Source: Mucilaginibacter dorajii (GTDB taxonomy: Bacteria > Bacteroidota > Bacteroidia > Sphingobacteriales > Sphingobacteriaceae). From it: a stretch of DNA of 55,390 nucleotides. A model generated the notes under the pieces. That model had not been told where the DNA came from. It did no database searches and worked only from the letters and a program-made list of their open reading frames with translations. The stretch lies in contig NZ_JANTYS010000034.1 in assembly GCF_024808255.1 (NCBI RefSeq), forward strand, positions 1 through 55,390, given 5' to 3'. The position numbers and the translations under genes were made by a program. How positions within the stretch are numbered: position 1 is the stretch's first letter; the number at the start of each line of letters is the position of its first letter. Below are positions 43,762 to 53,535 of this stretch, in pieces.

Positions 43762-44953
43762 TACTTTAGATGATATTTTTGATGACGATGAATTCGGCCT
43801 GCTCAACCCAAATGTCCGGCAGGCCGGTGCCAAAACGGATGAGGATCGGCTGATCTCTGCATTTGAAGAGATTAATACCTTTATCGATACGAATGGCCGG
43901 GAACCCGCTACCGGCAGTATGTCCGAGTATACGCTGCTGGGCAAACTTAACGCATTTCGCGGTGACGAAGCTAAAAAAAGGATATTGAAACCCTATGACC
44001 GGCACCAGCTGCTAGGCCAGCTGGCTGCGGAAGCGAGGAACTTCGATGATGTAGTGGCCGATGATGATCTCGGCTTATTGGAATACAACGGCGATACTTC
44101 CATCTTTGAATTTAATTATACTCCCAAACCGAGTGAACGCGCGGCTTCAGATTTTGTGGCCCAAAGGAAGCCCTTGTCAGAAAAGGAATTTGCCGGCTAT
44201 GAAACCATGTTCCAGCAGGTCCACCGGGATCTGAAAGCAGGTAAGCGTAAGCTTTTGCCATTCGACCGCCTAGAAAACAATCTACAGCAAGGGAATTTTT
44301 ACCTGCTGGACGGCTTATTGCTGTATTTGGAAACGGCTGATATTGAACCGGAACTGCGCGGGGTAAATACCGGTGGCCGGGTACAATTGGACGGACGCAC
44401 ACTGACCATATTTGAGAACGGCACAAAATCAAATATGCTATTCCGCTCTTTGGGTAAATCCCTGCAAAAAAATGGCAAATTGGTTACTCAAACTGCTTCG
44501 GCGGCCGAAGCGGCACTACAAGCCAATGCTTCAGTTATTTCCGGCGAGGATCTAGAAAGCGGCTGGATCTACGTCCTGCGATCCAAATCTGCCGATGCAC
44601 AGATTTCCAATATAGAAAATTTATTTAAGATCGGTTTTTCTTCTCAGGAGGTTTCGGTCAGGATTAGGAACGCAGAGCGCGAAGCGACCTATTTAATGGC
44701 TGGGGTAGAGGTCATCGCTACCTATCGCTGTTTTAATATCAATCCGCGCCAGCTGGAAAACCTGCTACACCGCTTTTTCGGGGATTGTTGCCTGCAGATA
44801 GACCTGCATGATACCTCAGGCATGCGAATCACGCCCCGGGAATGGTTCGTAGTACCGCTGTCGGTTATAGACGAGACCATCCACCTCATCCTGAACGGAA
44901 ATATTGTCAATTACCGCTACGACGCCAAAAGCAAGGTTTTGCGTCTCATTTAG
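43754..44953 (+). CDS. GIY-YIG nuclease (T5orf172-like)
   Basis: A 399-residue protein from ATG 43754 (MANTLDDIFDDDEFGLL); a longer frame from 43655 is the shadow of the helicase. The N-terminal 250 residues are unrecognised, with an acidic start. The C-terminal domain (about 265-370), GWIYVLRSK...FKIGFSSQEVSVRIRNAEREA...CFNINPRQLENLLHRFF, is a GIY-YIG/T5orf172 nuclease; the Y-V-L and F-K-I-G core strands and the Arg after it are visible, and Glu in RQLENLLH is the likely metal ligand. It probably supplies DNA cleavage for the methylase-helicase operon. Its 3' end overlaps the convergent HNH gene by 4 bp. Confidence 0.85.
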   Translation: MANTLDDIFDDDEFGLLNPNVRQAGAKTDEDRLISAFEEINTFIDTNGREPATGSMSEYTLLGKLNAFRGDEAKKRILKPYDRHQLLGQLAAEARNFDDVVADDDLGLLEYNGDTSIFEFNYTPKPSERAASDFVAQRKPLSEKEFAGYETMFQQVHRDLKAGKRKLLPFDRLENNLQQGNFYLLDGLLLYLETADIEPELRGVNTGGRVQLDGRTLTIFENGTKSNMLFRSLGKSLQKNGKLVTQTASAAEAALQANASVISGEDLESGWIYVLRSKSADAQISNIENLFKIGFSSQEVSVRIRNAEREATYLMAGVEVIATYRCFNINPRQLENLLHRFFGDCCLQIDLHDTSGMRITPREWFVVPLSVIDETIHLILNGNIVNYRYDAKSKVLRLI

Positions 44954-46173
44954 GAAAAATGCTTCCCGATCTCGCGAATCAGATCGTTATGGGGCTGCTT
45001 ATCATGTTCAAAAACGAAGTCATGCAGGTCACGGAACATTTTTGAGTAGCGCTGTTCATGAAAACGTTTGGGTTCGAACGGCGCCCGAATATACTCCTCG
45101 TACCAGGAACGGTAATGATCAAAAGCCTGTGAGCGTGGCAATTTTTTCATGAATTGGTGCAGAGATGGCAAATTATTCAGGTTATCCAGAAAACGGCGGT
45201 GGACTCGTGCAGCTTCAAGCGTTACGTGCGGCAAATTATATTTGCTGTACAGCCCGAACACATTAATATTGCCTTCCTCGTCATCTTCGTTAAAACGTAG
45301 TTTAGTGCCTAGTAGCTGCCGACGTATTTTCTTCGGCGCTTTTGGGTCTACCACTACTTTGAGTTCGACCATTTTCATCCCGGCCCGGTCATAATCCGGC
45401 TCAAAGACCATTGCCTTACCAAATCCAGCAGTGTAGGGATTTAGGGAAATCTCGTCCGTAAATGCGGTCGTCCCTTTGTTGATTGTATTGCAGGTCCAGT
45501 CGCCGGGCACCAGATTAAACAAGGAATAACATAGTAGCGGATAGGATGCTTTATCAAAGAAATGGTCCAATTGATGCACCCGTACCGTTTTACCGCTGGG
45601 CGAGCCGCTGTACATCGCTGGTTCCATATTGCAGTAAGGGCAATAATGCACCAGGTTCCGTGTGCGGAAGAATAGCTTGATCTCATCGGTGATCTTGTTG
45701 TATGCTTGGTAATCAAAGGCCAGCGCTAACACCTCCTTTTCGGCTTTGCCCAGTATATTATGTGTTGTTTCCAGATCATCATTCGTTTGATATAAGCGAG
45801 AAGCGCTGCAGGTAAGCAGTTTCAGCATTTCCCCGTTCTTTTTATCGAGCAGTTTTTCGACAAGGTCCAGCAGGTCCTGGAATTTCACGAAAGGTGTGAA
45901 CCGTTTTGGGTTCGTGTAAAACATGACGGTGCGCCGGTAGGTCTTTGCCTTGAACCGGGTGGCTCCAACCTGCCTAGTGCGCATTTGGTTGATGATCTTA
46001 CGGGTCACTGTGGCGACCTCCCTAAAATGTGGTATGGCGGGAGTCACGCCCTTACCAGTTATGTGCAGTAGGGCCGTCTGCAGAATCTCCAGCCGGAAAA
46101 TGACCTGCACGCCGATCGCCTTAAAATAATCCTGCTTTAACTTTGGAATATTCTTTAACTCAATTTTGATCAT
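44950..46173 (-). CDS. ptuB: HNH endonuclease, Septu PtuB-like
   Basis: A 407-residue protein. A central HNH domain has YCPYCN (about 178-183), then HQLDHFFDKASYPLLCYSLFNLVPGDWTCNTINKG (about 203-237), the D-H-F-P-K...N-L...C-N-K pattern of PtuB-type HNH enzymes, with zinc Cys pairs CPYC and (W)TCN. It is much longer than the about 200-230 residues I would expect for the short PtuB, with an extra N-terminal region (about 1-170) and a C-terminal extension. Its start overlaps the end of the ATPase gene by 14 bp. It likely cleaves DNA on activation. Other HNH/ATPase pairs exist, so Septu is the best label, not proof. Confidence 0.75.
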   Translation of the reverse strand: MIKIELKNIPKLKQDYFKAIGVQVIFRLEILQTALLHITGKGVTPAIPHFREVATVTRKIINQMRTRQVGATRFKAKTYRRTVMFYTNPKRFTPFVKFQDLLDLVEKLLDKKNGEMLKLLTCSASRLYQTNDDLETTHNILGKAEKEVLALAFDYQAYNKITDEIKLFFRTRNLVHYCPYCNMEPAMYSGSPSGKTVRVHQLDHFFDKASYPLLCYSLFNLVPGDWTCNTINKGTTAFTDEISLNPYTAGFGKAMVFEPDYDRAGMKMVELKVVVDPKAPKKIRRQLLGTKLRFNEDDEEGNINVFGLYSKYNLPHVTLEAARVHRRFLDNLNNLPSLHQFMKKLPRSQAFDHYRSWYEEYIRAPFEPKRFHEQRYSKMFRDLHDFVFEHDKQPHNDLIREIGKHFS

Positions 46174-48376
46174 AGCGGCGCCTTAGGAAATGTCTTAAAC
46201 TATTTTGCAGATAACTATCGCCGATCAGGTCTAGGATACTTTCCTCCTGTTTGCTTAGGGAATTACCCAACCGAATAGATTCGATCAGATCGTTGACTTT
46301 GGCTTCTGCGAATTCACCCATAAGCGTACCATTCAGGAAAAAACTGCCGGCCAGCAACTCATTGATATTGGCCGCGAAAGTCTGGCTTTCCGGCGCCGAT
46401 GGCTGCGAAAGCCCGGTATCCTTATCGACTGCTAGTAAAGTGATGTGGTCTTGTGGTATATCCGATAGGATGAAAGGCGAATGGGTCAGGAAGATCATAT
46501 TGATCGTTTCCAGCGTGTTGTCCACGCCGATATACAATCGCTTCAATGCCAAGTATAATTCATTGATAAAAGAACGCTGGTAGGCCGGATGAAAATAAAG
46601 CTCGATCTCGTCGAAGACCAGGTTAACGGCGCGATAAGGCAGCCGCGGTAATTTACTATAGCCGACGGATTGCAGGTTGTTCAAATGGTACAGTACGGTT
46701 TGCACCGTATGGATCATTTGCTGTTCCCCAGAACTCAGGTCATTGAAAAAGCTGGGCTTATCCAAGCCGATCAGCTCAAAATCGATTTTGAAGATGGGCG
46801 GCGGCAAATAATTGATCATTTCCCATCCTCCGGGATCCCCCGTCCAGATCAGCAGGTCTTCTAGGCTGGGCTTAAAAACGATCGTTTTTCCACTATCAAA
46901 AATCTGCTGCCCGATCTCGAACAGTTTCGGCCATTTCGGGTTTGCCAATCGTCTGAGAAAATTGACCGCCTGCTTGAACTTAAATGTAATATGGCTCGGC
47001 TCATCCCTGAGCTGTTTAAAGAACCTCCGGTTCTCTGCCGAACGGCCTTCGCTGTCTAAATTAAAATGTCCCAGCCCGTCATAGTTTTCACGGATGCTTT
47101 CTATCTTTTCGAGAATATAATTCAGCGCCAGCATGGCCAAACCCGAACCAACCGGCAACTGATCCGCGAAATCCTTGTCTTGGAAGAAAACATGGAACAA
47201 GTCCTGCAGCAGCCCTTTCTCTCTTTTGGGCCCAGTAAGCCCTTCTTCCGTTAGCAGTACCTGCTGTTCCTTTACTTTGTCTTTATCGACCGTCAGCCAT
47301 ACCCGGTAAACTTTAAGTTGGTCGGTCAATTTGATACGTTCCTTTAAATCCTTATTCATATGGCGCTGTACCAGCAGATTAGCCAGCAGCCGCTGTTTGC
47401 CCAGCGCCAGTTCTTTATTGATATCAAAATTGCCGTCATTGCGCATGGGATTGATTACCACTGGCGTTTTATAGCCGTCATTCTTATGGAACAGACTATT
47501 TATCCAGTCGCCCATATGTTTGGCATTCAACGCATAGTGCGAATAGTTCACCGCAACGGTGTAGAAAAAATGCTTGGTGATCACTGCTGCTGAAAAGGGC
47601 AGCCAGGTCCGGGCATATTCGGTACGACCTTCCTCGGCTGCTTCTGCCGTTGTGCGTTGCAATTTAAACAGGTTACAGGCCGGTTCGCCATCGGCCGCTT
47701 TTACCTGTACACAAAATACCGCCCGGTTTATCTGATAGTAGATCTCTACCTGCACTTCCGCAGCCATGGCCAGCATTTCCCTCAACTGCCGCCGCAGCCA
47801 TTTTTCCTTTCCATCCATTTTTTTCAGCAGGTCTTCCTGCACGCTGATCAATTCATCAGCAGCAGCGATCCTCTCCGTCAACTTTTCAAAACTTAGAAAC
47901 TCTTTTTTTTGCTTAACCGAATGCTCATATTCATTACCGATCTTTTCACGGACATCTTTTGATTTTTGTAACTGCTCTTGCCGGTAGGTAATAGTGCCCG
48001 GCGCGTTTTTCAATTGTTCCCTTAAACTTTTAGGGGTATCATCTAATATCTCCTCGCTGACCGAGATCAGGTAGACTGCCGCGAAGAATAGCTCCATTAG
48101 AGTGCTCTTCCCCGATCCGTTCTTGCCTACTACCGCAGAAATATTGATCCGCAGAGGATGGTTATCTGCGGTCGAAAGGTCGTGCAGGTGCAATCCGGAG
48201 GTTCCAGGCAGCGATACCGCTGCGATCTCATCATCGGGTAAGGCTTCCCGTCCCCCCGCATTATAGAACTGGTAACCCTGGTAAAAAGGATAGACGATGC
48301 CGGGTTCCAGCACTTTTGTATAATGGGAAGTACAACCGGACATCGGCCGGATCGCAATCAGTTTAAAGTCGGTCAT
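46160..48376 (-). CDS. ptuA: ABC/SMC-like ATPase, Septu PtuA-like
   Basis: A 738-residue ATPase. Walker A GKNGSGKS (84-91), ABC signature DLSSGEQQ (about 545), Walker B LVFDEIELYFHP (about 585-596) and the H-loop LTHSPF (about 628) are visible. Between them lie coiled-coil-prone segments (about 110-210 and 310-400). It matches the overlap-type ATPases of Septu and related defence systems. It is the first gene of a two-gene operon with the HNH nuclease and is divergent from the NdpA-like gene. Confidence 0.82.
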   Translation of the reverse strand: MTDFKLIAIRPMSGCTSHYTKVLEPGIVYPFYQGYQFYNAGGREALPDDEIAAVSLPGTSGLHLHDLSTADNHPLRINISAVVGKNGSGKSTLMELFFAAVYLISVSEEILDDTPKSLREQLKNAPGTITYRQEQLQKSKDVREKIGNEYEHSVKQKKEFLSFEKLTERIAAADELISVQEDLLKKMDGKEKWLRRQLREMLAMAAEVQVEIYYQINRAVFCVQVKAADGEPACNLFKLQRTTAEAAEEGRTEYARTWLPFSAAVITKHFFYTVAVNYSHYALNAKHMGDWINSLFHKNDGYKTPVVINPMRNDGNFDINKELALGKQRLLANLLVQRHMNKDLKERIKLTDQLKVYRVWLTVDKDKVKEQQVLLTEEGLTGPKREKGLLQDLFHVFFQDKDFADQLPVGSGLAMLALNYILEKIESIRENYDGLGHFNLDSEGRSAENRRFFKQLRDEPSHITFKFKQAVNFLRRLANPKWPKLFEIGQQIFDSGKTIVFKPSLEDLLIWTGDPGGWEMINYLPPPIFKIDFELIGLDKPSFFNDLSSGEQQMIHTVQTVLYHLNNLQSVGYSKLPRLPYRAVNLVFDEIELYFHPAYQRSFINELYLALKRLYIGVDNTLETINMIFLTHSPFILSDIPQDHITLLAVDKDTGLSQPSAPESQTFAANINELLAGSFFLNGTLMGEFAEAKVNDLIESIRLGNSLSKQEESILDLIGDSYLQNSLRHFLRRRYDQN

Positions 48377-48633
48377 GATAAAATTTCGTCTGCCCTAAGA
48401 TAAGCTAAATCCGTGCTTTAGATACCGGCGTTCAAAATTTGTTGACTATGTAGCAGCTGACTTTTGAAAGATGGAGCTTGATTTTTGATATGTCATTTTT
48501 TCCAAGGATAAATCATCAAAGTGGTACTAAAGTGAGAATTCACCCTAAAATGCAATATTATTAACTGACGCTATCTTAATATATAATTGTATTAAATATT
48601 TATATATTAGCTTTTACCTAAATTATTATATCC
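48377..48633. promoter_or_regulatory. Divergent intergenic region
   Basis: 257 bp, AT-rich toward the right (long A/T stretch at 48580-48610). It must hold promoters for the ATPase operon (-) and the NdpA-like operon (+), but I find no complete TTTG/TAnnTTTG pair and no repeats. Confidence 0.3.
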
Positions 48634-49692
48634 ATGCCAAAAGAGAGCGTCCTGTCTGAAGAAGAAAAAAGTTCCTTCGAAATAAAGAAATTCATTTTTC
48701 ATATCATTATTGAAGATCAGCTACAGCCTATCTATCTTGATGAGGTGGCGCTGGAAGAGGATCAGATACGTTTTTTTACGCAGCGGCTTGTCGACGTATC
48801 AGAAGGTGTGCAGCATGTTTTCGTTGACCGGGAGAAATCAGAATTTGTAAAGGACTGTGAAACGTTGATAGCGGATCCGGAAGCCAATTTTCTGCGGATG
48901 TCTAAAAAGCTGGCCTATTCTTTTAAATCCTACCATAGCGGACAAACCAGTAACGGGGTGTTTATCGCCGCATTGGTTAATGTAGAGAGTAAACGGGACC
49001 TGATATTTTTATTAAAGCTAGATAACCGGAAGGTCTATCAGTATCGCCTGAAAGGCACGAAGGCTTTGCTAAAGGAACTGACCCAGACTTTCGTTGAAGA
49101 TAAGAAAGCAGTACAAAAGTCTGCGCTGGTGGATGTGAGCGACTATTATTCATGGGATGTTTTAGCGCGCGAAAGAAACCCGCCGCCGAAACAAGCGTTG
49201 AGGGTATATTTCTCCAATTTCCTGACGGTGATGGAAAAGGATGTCCCTTCGACGCTAACGCCGAAGGCGGTTAAATCTGTACGTGCCTGGGCAATAAGCA
49301 ACCGGGAGGATCTCGATCCAGATCAGGATGTGTCTAGTTATAGAGCGAGGGCTATTGGTTATATGATGGGTGCGGCGATGTATAAAACCGATGACTTTAT
49401 CGATGCGGTAGTAATGGATGAAAACGAGGAGAGGCGGGAGCGTTTGCGGCAGTCACTGAAGGAATATTTTGATGAGGTTGGGATGTCGGGGCAATCATTC
49501 GTCCCTAATAAGACGAGCTTAAAAACGGCGGAACGCAAAAATATCCGGGAAACGGCGGAAGGTGTTAAAATAGAGTGGGAAGGTGAGGCTGCGGATAATA
49601 ATATTGATTTGCCAAGGGAGAAGAACCCGCATGACGGGTTGTTCCATATCGTCATTAAGACAAGGGAGATCATCAATGCCGACAAGTCATGA
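48634..49692 (+). CDS. NdpA/YejK-like nucleoid-associated protein
   Basis: A 352-residue protein with the pattern of the 37-kDa nucleoid-associated (NdpA/YejK) family. ISDEVALEEDQIRFF-type start, then FIAALVNVESKRDLIFLLKLDNRKV and QTFVEDKKAVQKSALVD...YYSWDVLARERN (about 110-185), and YFSNFLTVMEKD. Length fits. The family binds DNA in Enterobacteria; a role in a two-gene defence-like operon is inference. The next gene overlaps it by 4 bp (ATGA). Confidence 0.55.
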   Translation: MPKESVLSEEEKSSFEIKKFIFHIIIEDQLQPIYLDEVALEEDQIRFFTQRLVDVSEGVQHVFVDREKSEFVKDCETLIADPEANFLRMSKKLAYSFKSYHSGQTSNGVFIAALVNVESKRDLIFLLKLDNRKVYQYRLKGTKALLKELTQTFVEDKKAVQKSALVDVSDYYSWDVLARERNPPPKQALRVYFSNFLTVMEKDVPSTLTPKAVKSVRAWAISNREDLDPDQDVSSYRARAIGYMMGAAMYKTDDFIDAVVMDENEERRERLRQSLKEYFDEVGMSGQSFVPNKTSLKTAERKNIRETAEGVKIEWEGEAADNNIDLPREKNPHDGLFHIVIKTREIINADKS

Positions 49693-51188
49693 TGGAAGCT
49701 TTTGTAAAGTTCATCCGGTATTTACCTAAGATCCGGGGAGTTACGGTCGTAGAGGACTCCTGGGCGACTCTTAAGCTCAGCGGCAAGGTAAAAGACCTTG
49801 ACCTGACGGAGCTTGGCGGGTCGGCTGCGGACCTAAAAGAATTGCAGGCTGCTAAACTTTTTTTATTTGAGATCGAGGGCGGCGAGAAGCGGTTGTCAGT
49901 TGAGGATTTACAACCGTATACTAGAGGAAATTTTACCGACAACAACTGGACAGCCACCTTCTTAAAAGATACTTTCTTTTCCCACCAATCTGGGGAAGCC
50001 GTGAAAATGAATTTCTTTTTATCGGTAAGCGCTTGTCAGACCTGGCTACAAGGGGTAGACATATTTGATGATCGAAGCCCCATATATTCCGGGCCTTTGA
50101 TCATTTTCGTTGATGGCCTGAAGGTGCAATTGGGAAATTCTTTATTCGGCTTTTGTCCCTGCGATGTGCAATCGGTAGTTAAGCTTGCCCCTGCAGATAA
50201 TAGCCTGCCGCATTTCGACACCCTTAAAGAGGTGATACATTTTATTACTGCGGCGCACTTCTATGTCGATCCTGGAAAGTTCTTGCTAGAGCAAACGACT
50301 GAAGCGTTACTGCTGCCTACGCTTGTCCGGCATGCCATTCGGGCGATGGCCTGCGGCTTGGCAGATGAGGTTTATTCGCAGGACAAACTGATTTTTGCTG
50401 GGGGAAGGCGTGTTATTTTCGATAAAATGATATCGGATAATGATGTTTTTACCCTTGATGATTATGTTCATCTTAAAGCAGTTGTCAGCTGGATATATGA
50501 AGACAAGGCTGCGGTCAGGAAAAAGCTGTTTAACGAGCGTTTTACCTTGGATGCTGATGAGACACTTTCCCTTGCGTTTAACCTGAAGATCTATGCCGGT
50601 GTGGCGCTTGAGCAGGCACAAGAACGTTACATCTTTGTCATTACGGAACGTAAGGATGCTTATGTGAAGGAGTTAAAGGACTTGCTAAAAGACCTGCGGG
50701 GACAATCAGACTTATATTCAGGGAAGATCAGAACGCTGCTGGGTAATTTTCTACGGGATGCACTCGCATCATTGGTACTGGTAGGCTTTACAATATTTAC
50801 AAAGTTTTCAGAGGATCTGACGCTGAATAAGCACCAGTTACTGACTTATGTATTCTGGGCGCTGGGGGCATATTTCCTATTCTCCATCATCATGCAGGCT
50901 GTTCACGACTGGACAGATATTATTATTACCTCCAAAGAGCTAAAATACTGGAAGTCGGTTTCCAAGGAGTTGATTGCAGATGCTACTTTCGAAAAACATT
51001 TTAAAGCATCATTGAAAAACAGGCGGAACAGCTTGTACACTTTATATCCAATAATCGCGGCTTTGTACCTTTTAATTGCCTTCTGCTGTTTCAAATACCC
51101 TTCTTTTTTCGAGAAATTAATCAATAAAGAGCAGGCAAAGGAAAAGAAGGTATCCGTGCAGGTGAAAACAAAGTCCGAACCCCGGTAA
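49689..51188 (+). CDS. Unrecognised protein with three C-terminal membrane helices
   Basis: A 499-residue protein. The first 340 residues are soluble and show no domain I know. Membrane helices are predicted by eye at about 355-378 (DALASLVLVGFTIF), 385-408 (LTYVFWALGAYFLFSIIM) and 447-470 (LYPIIAALYLLIAFCCF). It ends with a Lys-rich tail. In operon with the NdpA-like gene (4-bp overlap). A sensor-plus-membrane-effector pair that arrests the cell by disturbing the membrane is plausible but unproven. Confidence 0.65.
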   Translation: MMEAFVKFIRYLPKIRGVTVVEDSWATLKLSGKVKDLDLTELGGSAADLKELQAAKLFLFEIEGGEKRLSVEDLQPYTRGNFTDNNWTATFLKDTFFSHQSGEAVKMNFFLSVSACQTWLQGVDIFDDRSPIYSGPLIIFVDGLKVQLGNSLFGFCPCDVQSVVKLAPADNSLPHFDTLKEVIHFITAAHFYVDPGKFLLEQTTEALLLPTLVRHAIRAMACGLADEVYSQDKLIFAGGRRVIFDKMISDNDVFTLDDYVHLKAVVSWIYEDKAAVRKKLFNERFTLDADETLSLAFNLKIYAGVALEQAQERYIFVITERKDAYVKELKDLLKDLRGQSDLYSGKIRTLLGNFLRDALASLVLVGFTIFTKFSEDLTLNKHQLLTYVFWALGAYFLFSIIMQAVHDWTDIIITSKELKYWKSVSKELIADATFEKHFKASLKNRRNSLYTLYPIIAALYLLIAFCCFKYPSFFEKLINKEQAKEKKVSVQVKTKSEPR

Positions 51189-51279
51189 CCCGAATTAACT
51201 CTCCGTTACAACAAACCCAACTGTTGAAGGATTATTGCTTTCAAAAACATTAAGTCAAACCTGGCTTTAAACGAGCCTT

Positions 51280-53232
51280 CTAAATTATTCTAATCAGGTT
51301 GCCTATTTTATTGTTTTCAATATGCCTGCCTAATTCTGCTTTTGCAGCATTAAATTTCGCTTCGTCCCTTTCTTCCTTTGCCTGCTCAATCTGGTTGATC
51401 AATCCGGCCGCCGTTTCCTGACCTTCTTTTATCATTTCCACCATCTTTTCTTCATTGGTGAGATATAAATGAATATCCAGGTTAACGATATGCCCGCTAT
51501 AGCCGATTGATTTTAATAGCAATGCTACAATGAGGGTGTGGAGCCTCAATGAAATCTGAGTGAGCTCAAATATATGCTCCATATCAAGGGGGTTACGCCC
51601 GTGCAAGTAGTCATTTCTTTTATCAATGGTTTCTTTGTCCTCGTTAGACAGCATGATTCCATAAATCTCGAAGGTTTTAACTAGTTTATCCCTATTGGTA
51701 GGACGATTTATCCCTTCAATATTCTTACGGAGGATATCCAGGCTCTCTGCCGGTATCCGGCCTTCATAGGTTGCTAATACTGCTTTCAGCTCAGCAACAA
51801 AAGCCCTTGATATGGGTTTATTCGTAATTGGTTTTAGTTCTGCGGACTTTGCTTCACCAAGGGTCGCCGTCAGCGTTTCCAGTGCAACTGAATATAGTGC
51901 ACCCTGTTGCAGAGGATCATTGTTGCCCATCGCGCTGATCACGAGGTTTGCGGCATGAAGCAATGTTTCATCATTATACAAAGCTTCGCATAATCCGGAA
52001 AAAATGGTGGGATCTACCGGGCCGTCGAAAGCCTTTTGCTTTTCAGTATTTTCATCATCCTTTCCCTCAAATGCTCTCCTAAAGATAGGAAGGTTAATCA
52101 ACTGCCTCTCTGAAAGAATCGATTCTTTTTGCATTTCGTACCATAAGCCATCTATTTGCCTGAAATCAGTATCTTCAGAAGTAACATAATTACAAGTACC
52201 TCCGTAATACTTACCGCTGATTACCGCGAAAGCAATTTTTATAATTTCAGCTTTCAGCTTAAAATCTTCCAAATCCTCCCTGCCCCTGCCGTCGATAATC
52301 AGAATATCACCGGTTACCGTATAAAAATGATAATGGATTCCCGCGATAATTACTTCGGTGTAACTTCCTCCTGTTTTAAATGACAAGCCCATCAGGGAGC
52401 CGTGCACATTAAATTTTTCGTGATCGTACAGCTGCATTCCTGTAAAGTCTAAAATGCTTTGTGGGCTCGTTATCTTATCGTCTGCAATTTTTAAAACCAG
52501 CCTGTTGTACCTATTTTTATAATCATTAGCTGAAACTAAACTGGCCTGCCGGAAACGCCCCTTTAAAATCTGCGGTTTATATGGAAAGCGGGTCGAAAAG
52601 TCAAATACACTGTTTTTTACAACTGCAATGTTCTCGTTTTTTCCGAATATCCCCAAGCTTCTGTGCAGTCCATAAGATTCTTTATGTTGAACTCCGCCAA
52701 CCTCTGGCGGCTCTACCATCGTAATCTCAAACTTGATACCAGGTTCGTTATCACTGGATAACGCTATAGGATATTCCGATAGTTTTACGGTTTGCTCCGT
52801 ATCAATATAAATCAGTTTGATCGCATATTCACCAGGTGCAGCAAAATCATGTATTGCTGTAATAGAAGGAACTAAATACACTTTTGAGGCTTCTTCAAGG
52901 ATAGAAGATATTTCTATTGGCTTTGCTGCTATAGTTTCCCAGTCATCCTTTTTCTGAAATGTCGTTTTCATTCTTTTTGTAGCATTAGTAATGAGGATTT
53001 TTAAATTGTACCCAAATACCCACATGGGGAGCGACCTGTATTCACTTGCTTTCAGGCGTGCATAAATGGAGTTTTCGGGATGACTGCCAATATCTGTGGC
53101 TAGCTTATCATTCCATACGTAAGTCGCAGGCTCAATTGTTCCGTTTAATGCAAATAGCAATATCCGGGGAAACCAGTAAGGTCCCTGCCATTGCTTATCT
53201 TTATTAAGAAAGTAGAACTTTTTCACTTTCAA
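51280..53232 (-). CDS. GYF_2-like N-terminus with C-terminal HEPN motif
   Basis: A 650-residue single gene. The N-terminus, YFLNKDKQWQGPYWFP followed by TIEPATYVWNDKLAT (about 5-48), matches the GYF_2 domain (W/Y-x-G-P...G...I-x-P-x-T-Y-V-W). The middle (about 60-380) is beta-rich and unrecognised. The C-terminal part is all-helical and has DKRNDYLHGRNP, in which Arg539 and His544 form an Rx4H HEPN motif. It lies alone at the right end of the island, on the minus strand. Possible RNase effector; not established. Confidence 0.65.
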   Translation of the reverse strand: MKVKKFYFLNKDKQWQGPYWFPRILLFALNGTIEPATYVWNDKLATDIGSHPENSIYARLKASEYRSLPMWVFGYNLKILITNATKRMKTTFQKKDDWETIAAKPIEISSILEEASKVYLVPSITAIHDFAAPGEYAIKLIYIDTEQTVKLSEYPIALSSDNEPGIKFEITMVEPPEVGGVQHKESYGLHRSLGIFGKNENIAVVKNSVFDFSTRFPYKPQILKGRFRQASLVSANDYKNRYNRLVLKIADDKITSPQSILDFTGMQLYDHEKFNVHGSLMGLSFKTGGSYTEVIIAGIHYHFYTVTGDILIIDGRGREDLEDFKLKAEIIKIAFAVISGKYYGGTCNYVTSEDTDFRQIDGLWYEMQKESILSERQLINLPIFRRAFEGKDDENTEKQKAFDGPVDPTIFSGLCEALYNDETLLHAANLVISAMGNNDPLQQGALYSVALETLTATLGEAKSAELKPITNKPISRAFVAELKAVLATYEGRIPAESLDILRKNIEGINRPTNRDKLVKTFEIYGIMLSNEDKETIDKRNDYLHGRNPLDMEHIFELTQISLRLHTLIVALLLKSIGYSGHIVNLDIHLYLTNEEKMVEMIKEGQETAAGLINQIEQAKEERDEAKFNAAKAELGRHIENNKIGNLIRII

Positions 53233-53535
53233 ATTTAGGAAATAGGACCCAGCTATTCTGTTGTGTTGAGTACCTTTGCTATCATAAGCTAGTGATTTTG
53301 ATTTGGCCAGATAGTATCTATTTCCTCTGTACTATAGAAGCGGGTGCTTCTTAATTTTCTGAAGTGTATTGCGTAGTTTTTTAAATTGAACGTTATTTGC
53401 AGTGGTATCAACAGCAAATTAAGAACTGAACTTTACAAGTTAAAAGAATATTTTACTAGAATAAAATTCTGATATAAATGATATAATTCTTATTTTTGAA
53501 GTAACCCATTTGCATTCAATTAGTTGCAAAAAATA

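Noticed and set aside
39054..44953. DISARM or BREX
   Set aside because: There is no DUF1998 protein, PLD nuclease, PglZ, BrxC-like ATPase or Lon-like gene; the genes present are a methylase, a helicase and a GIY-YIG protein.
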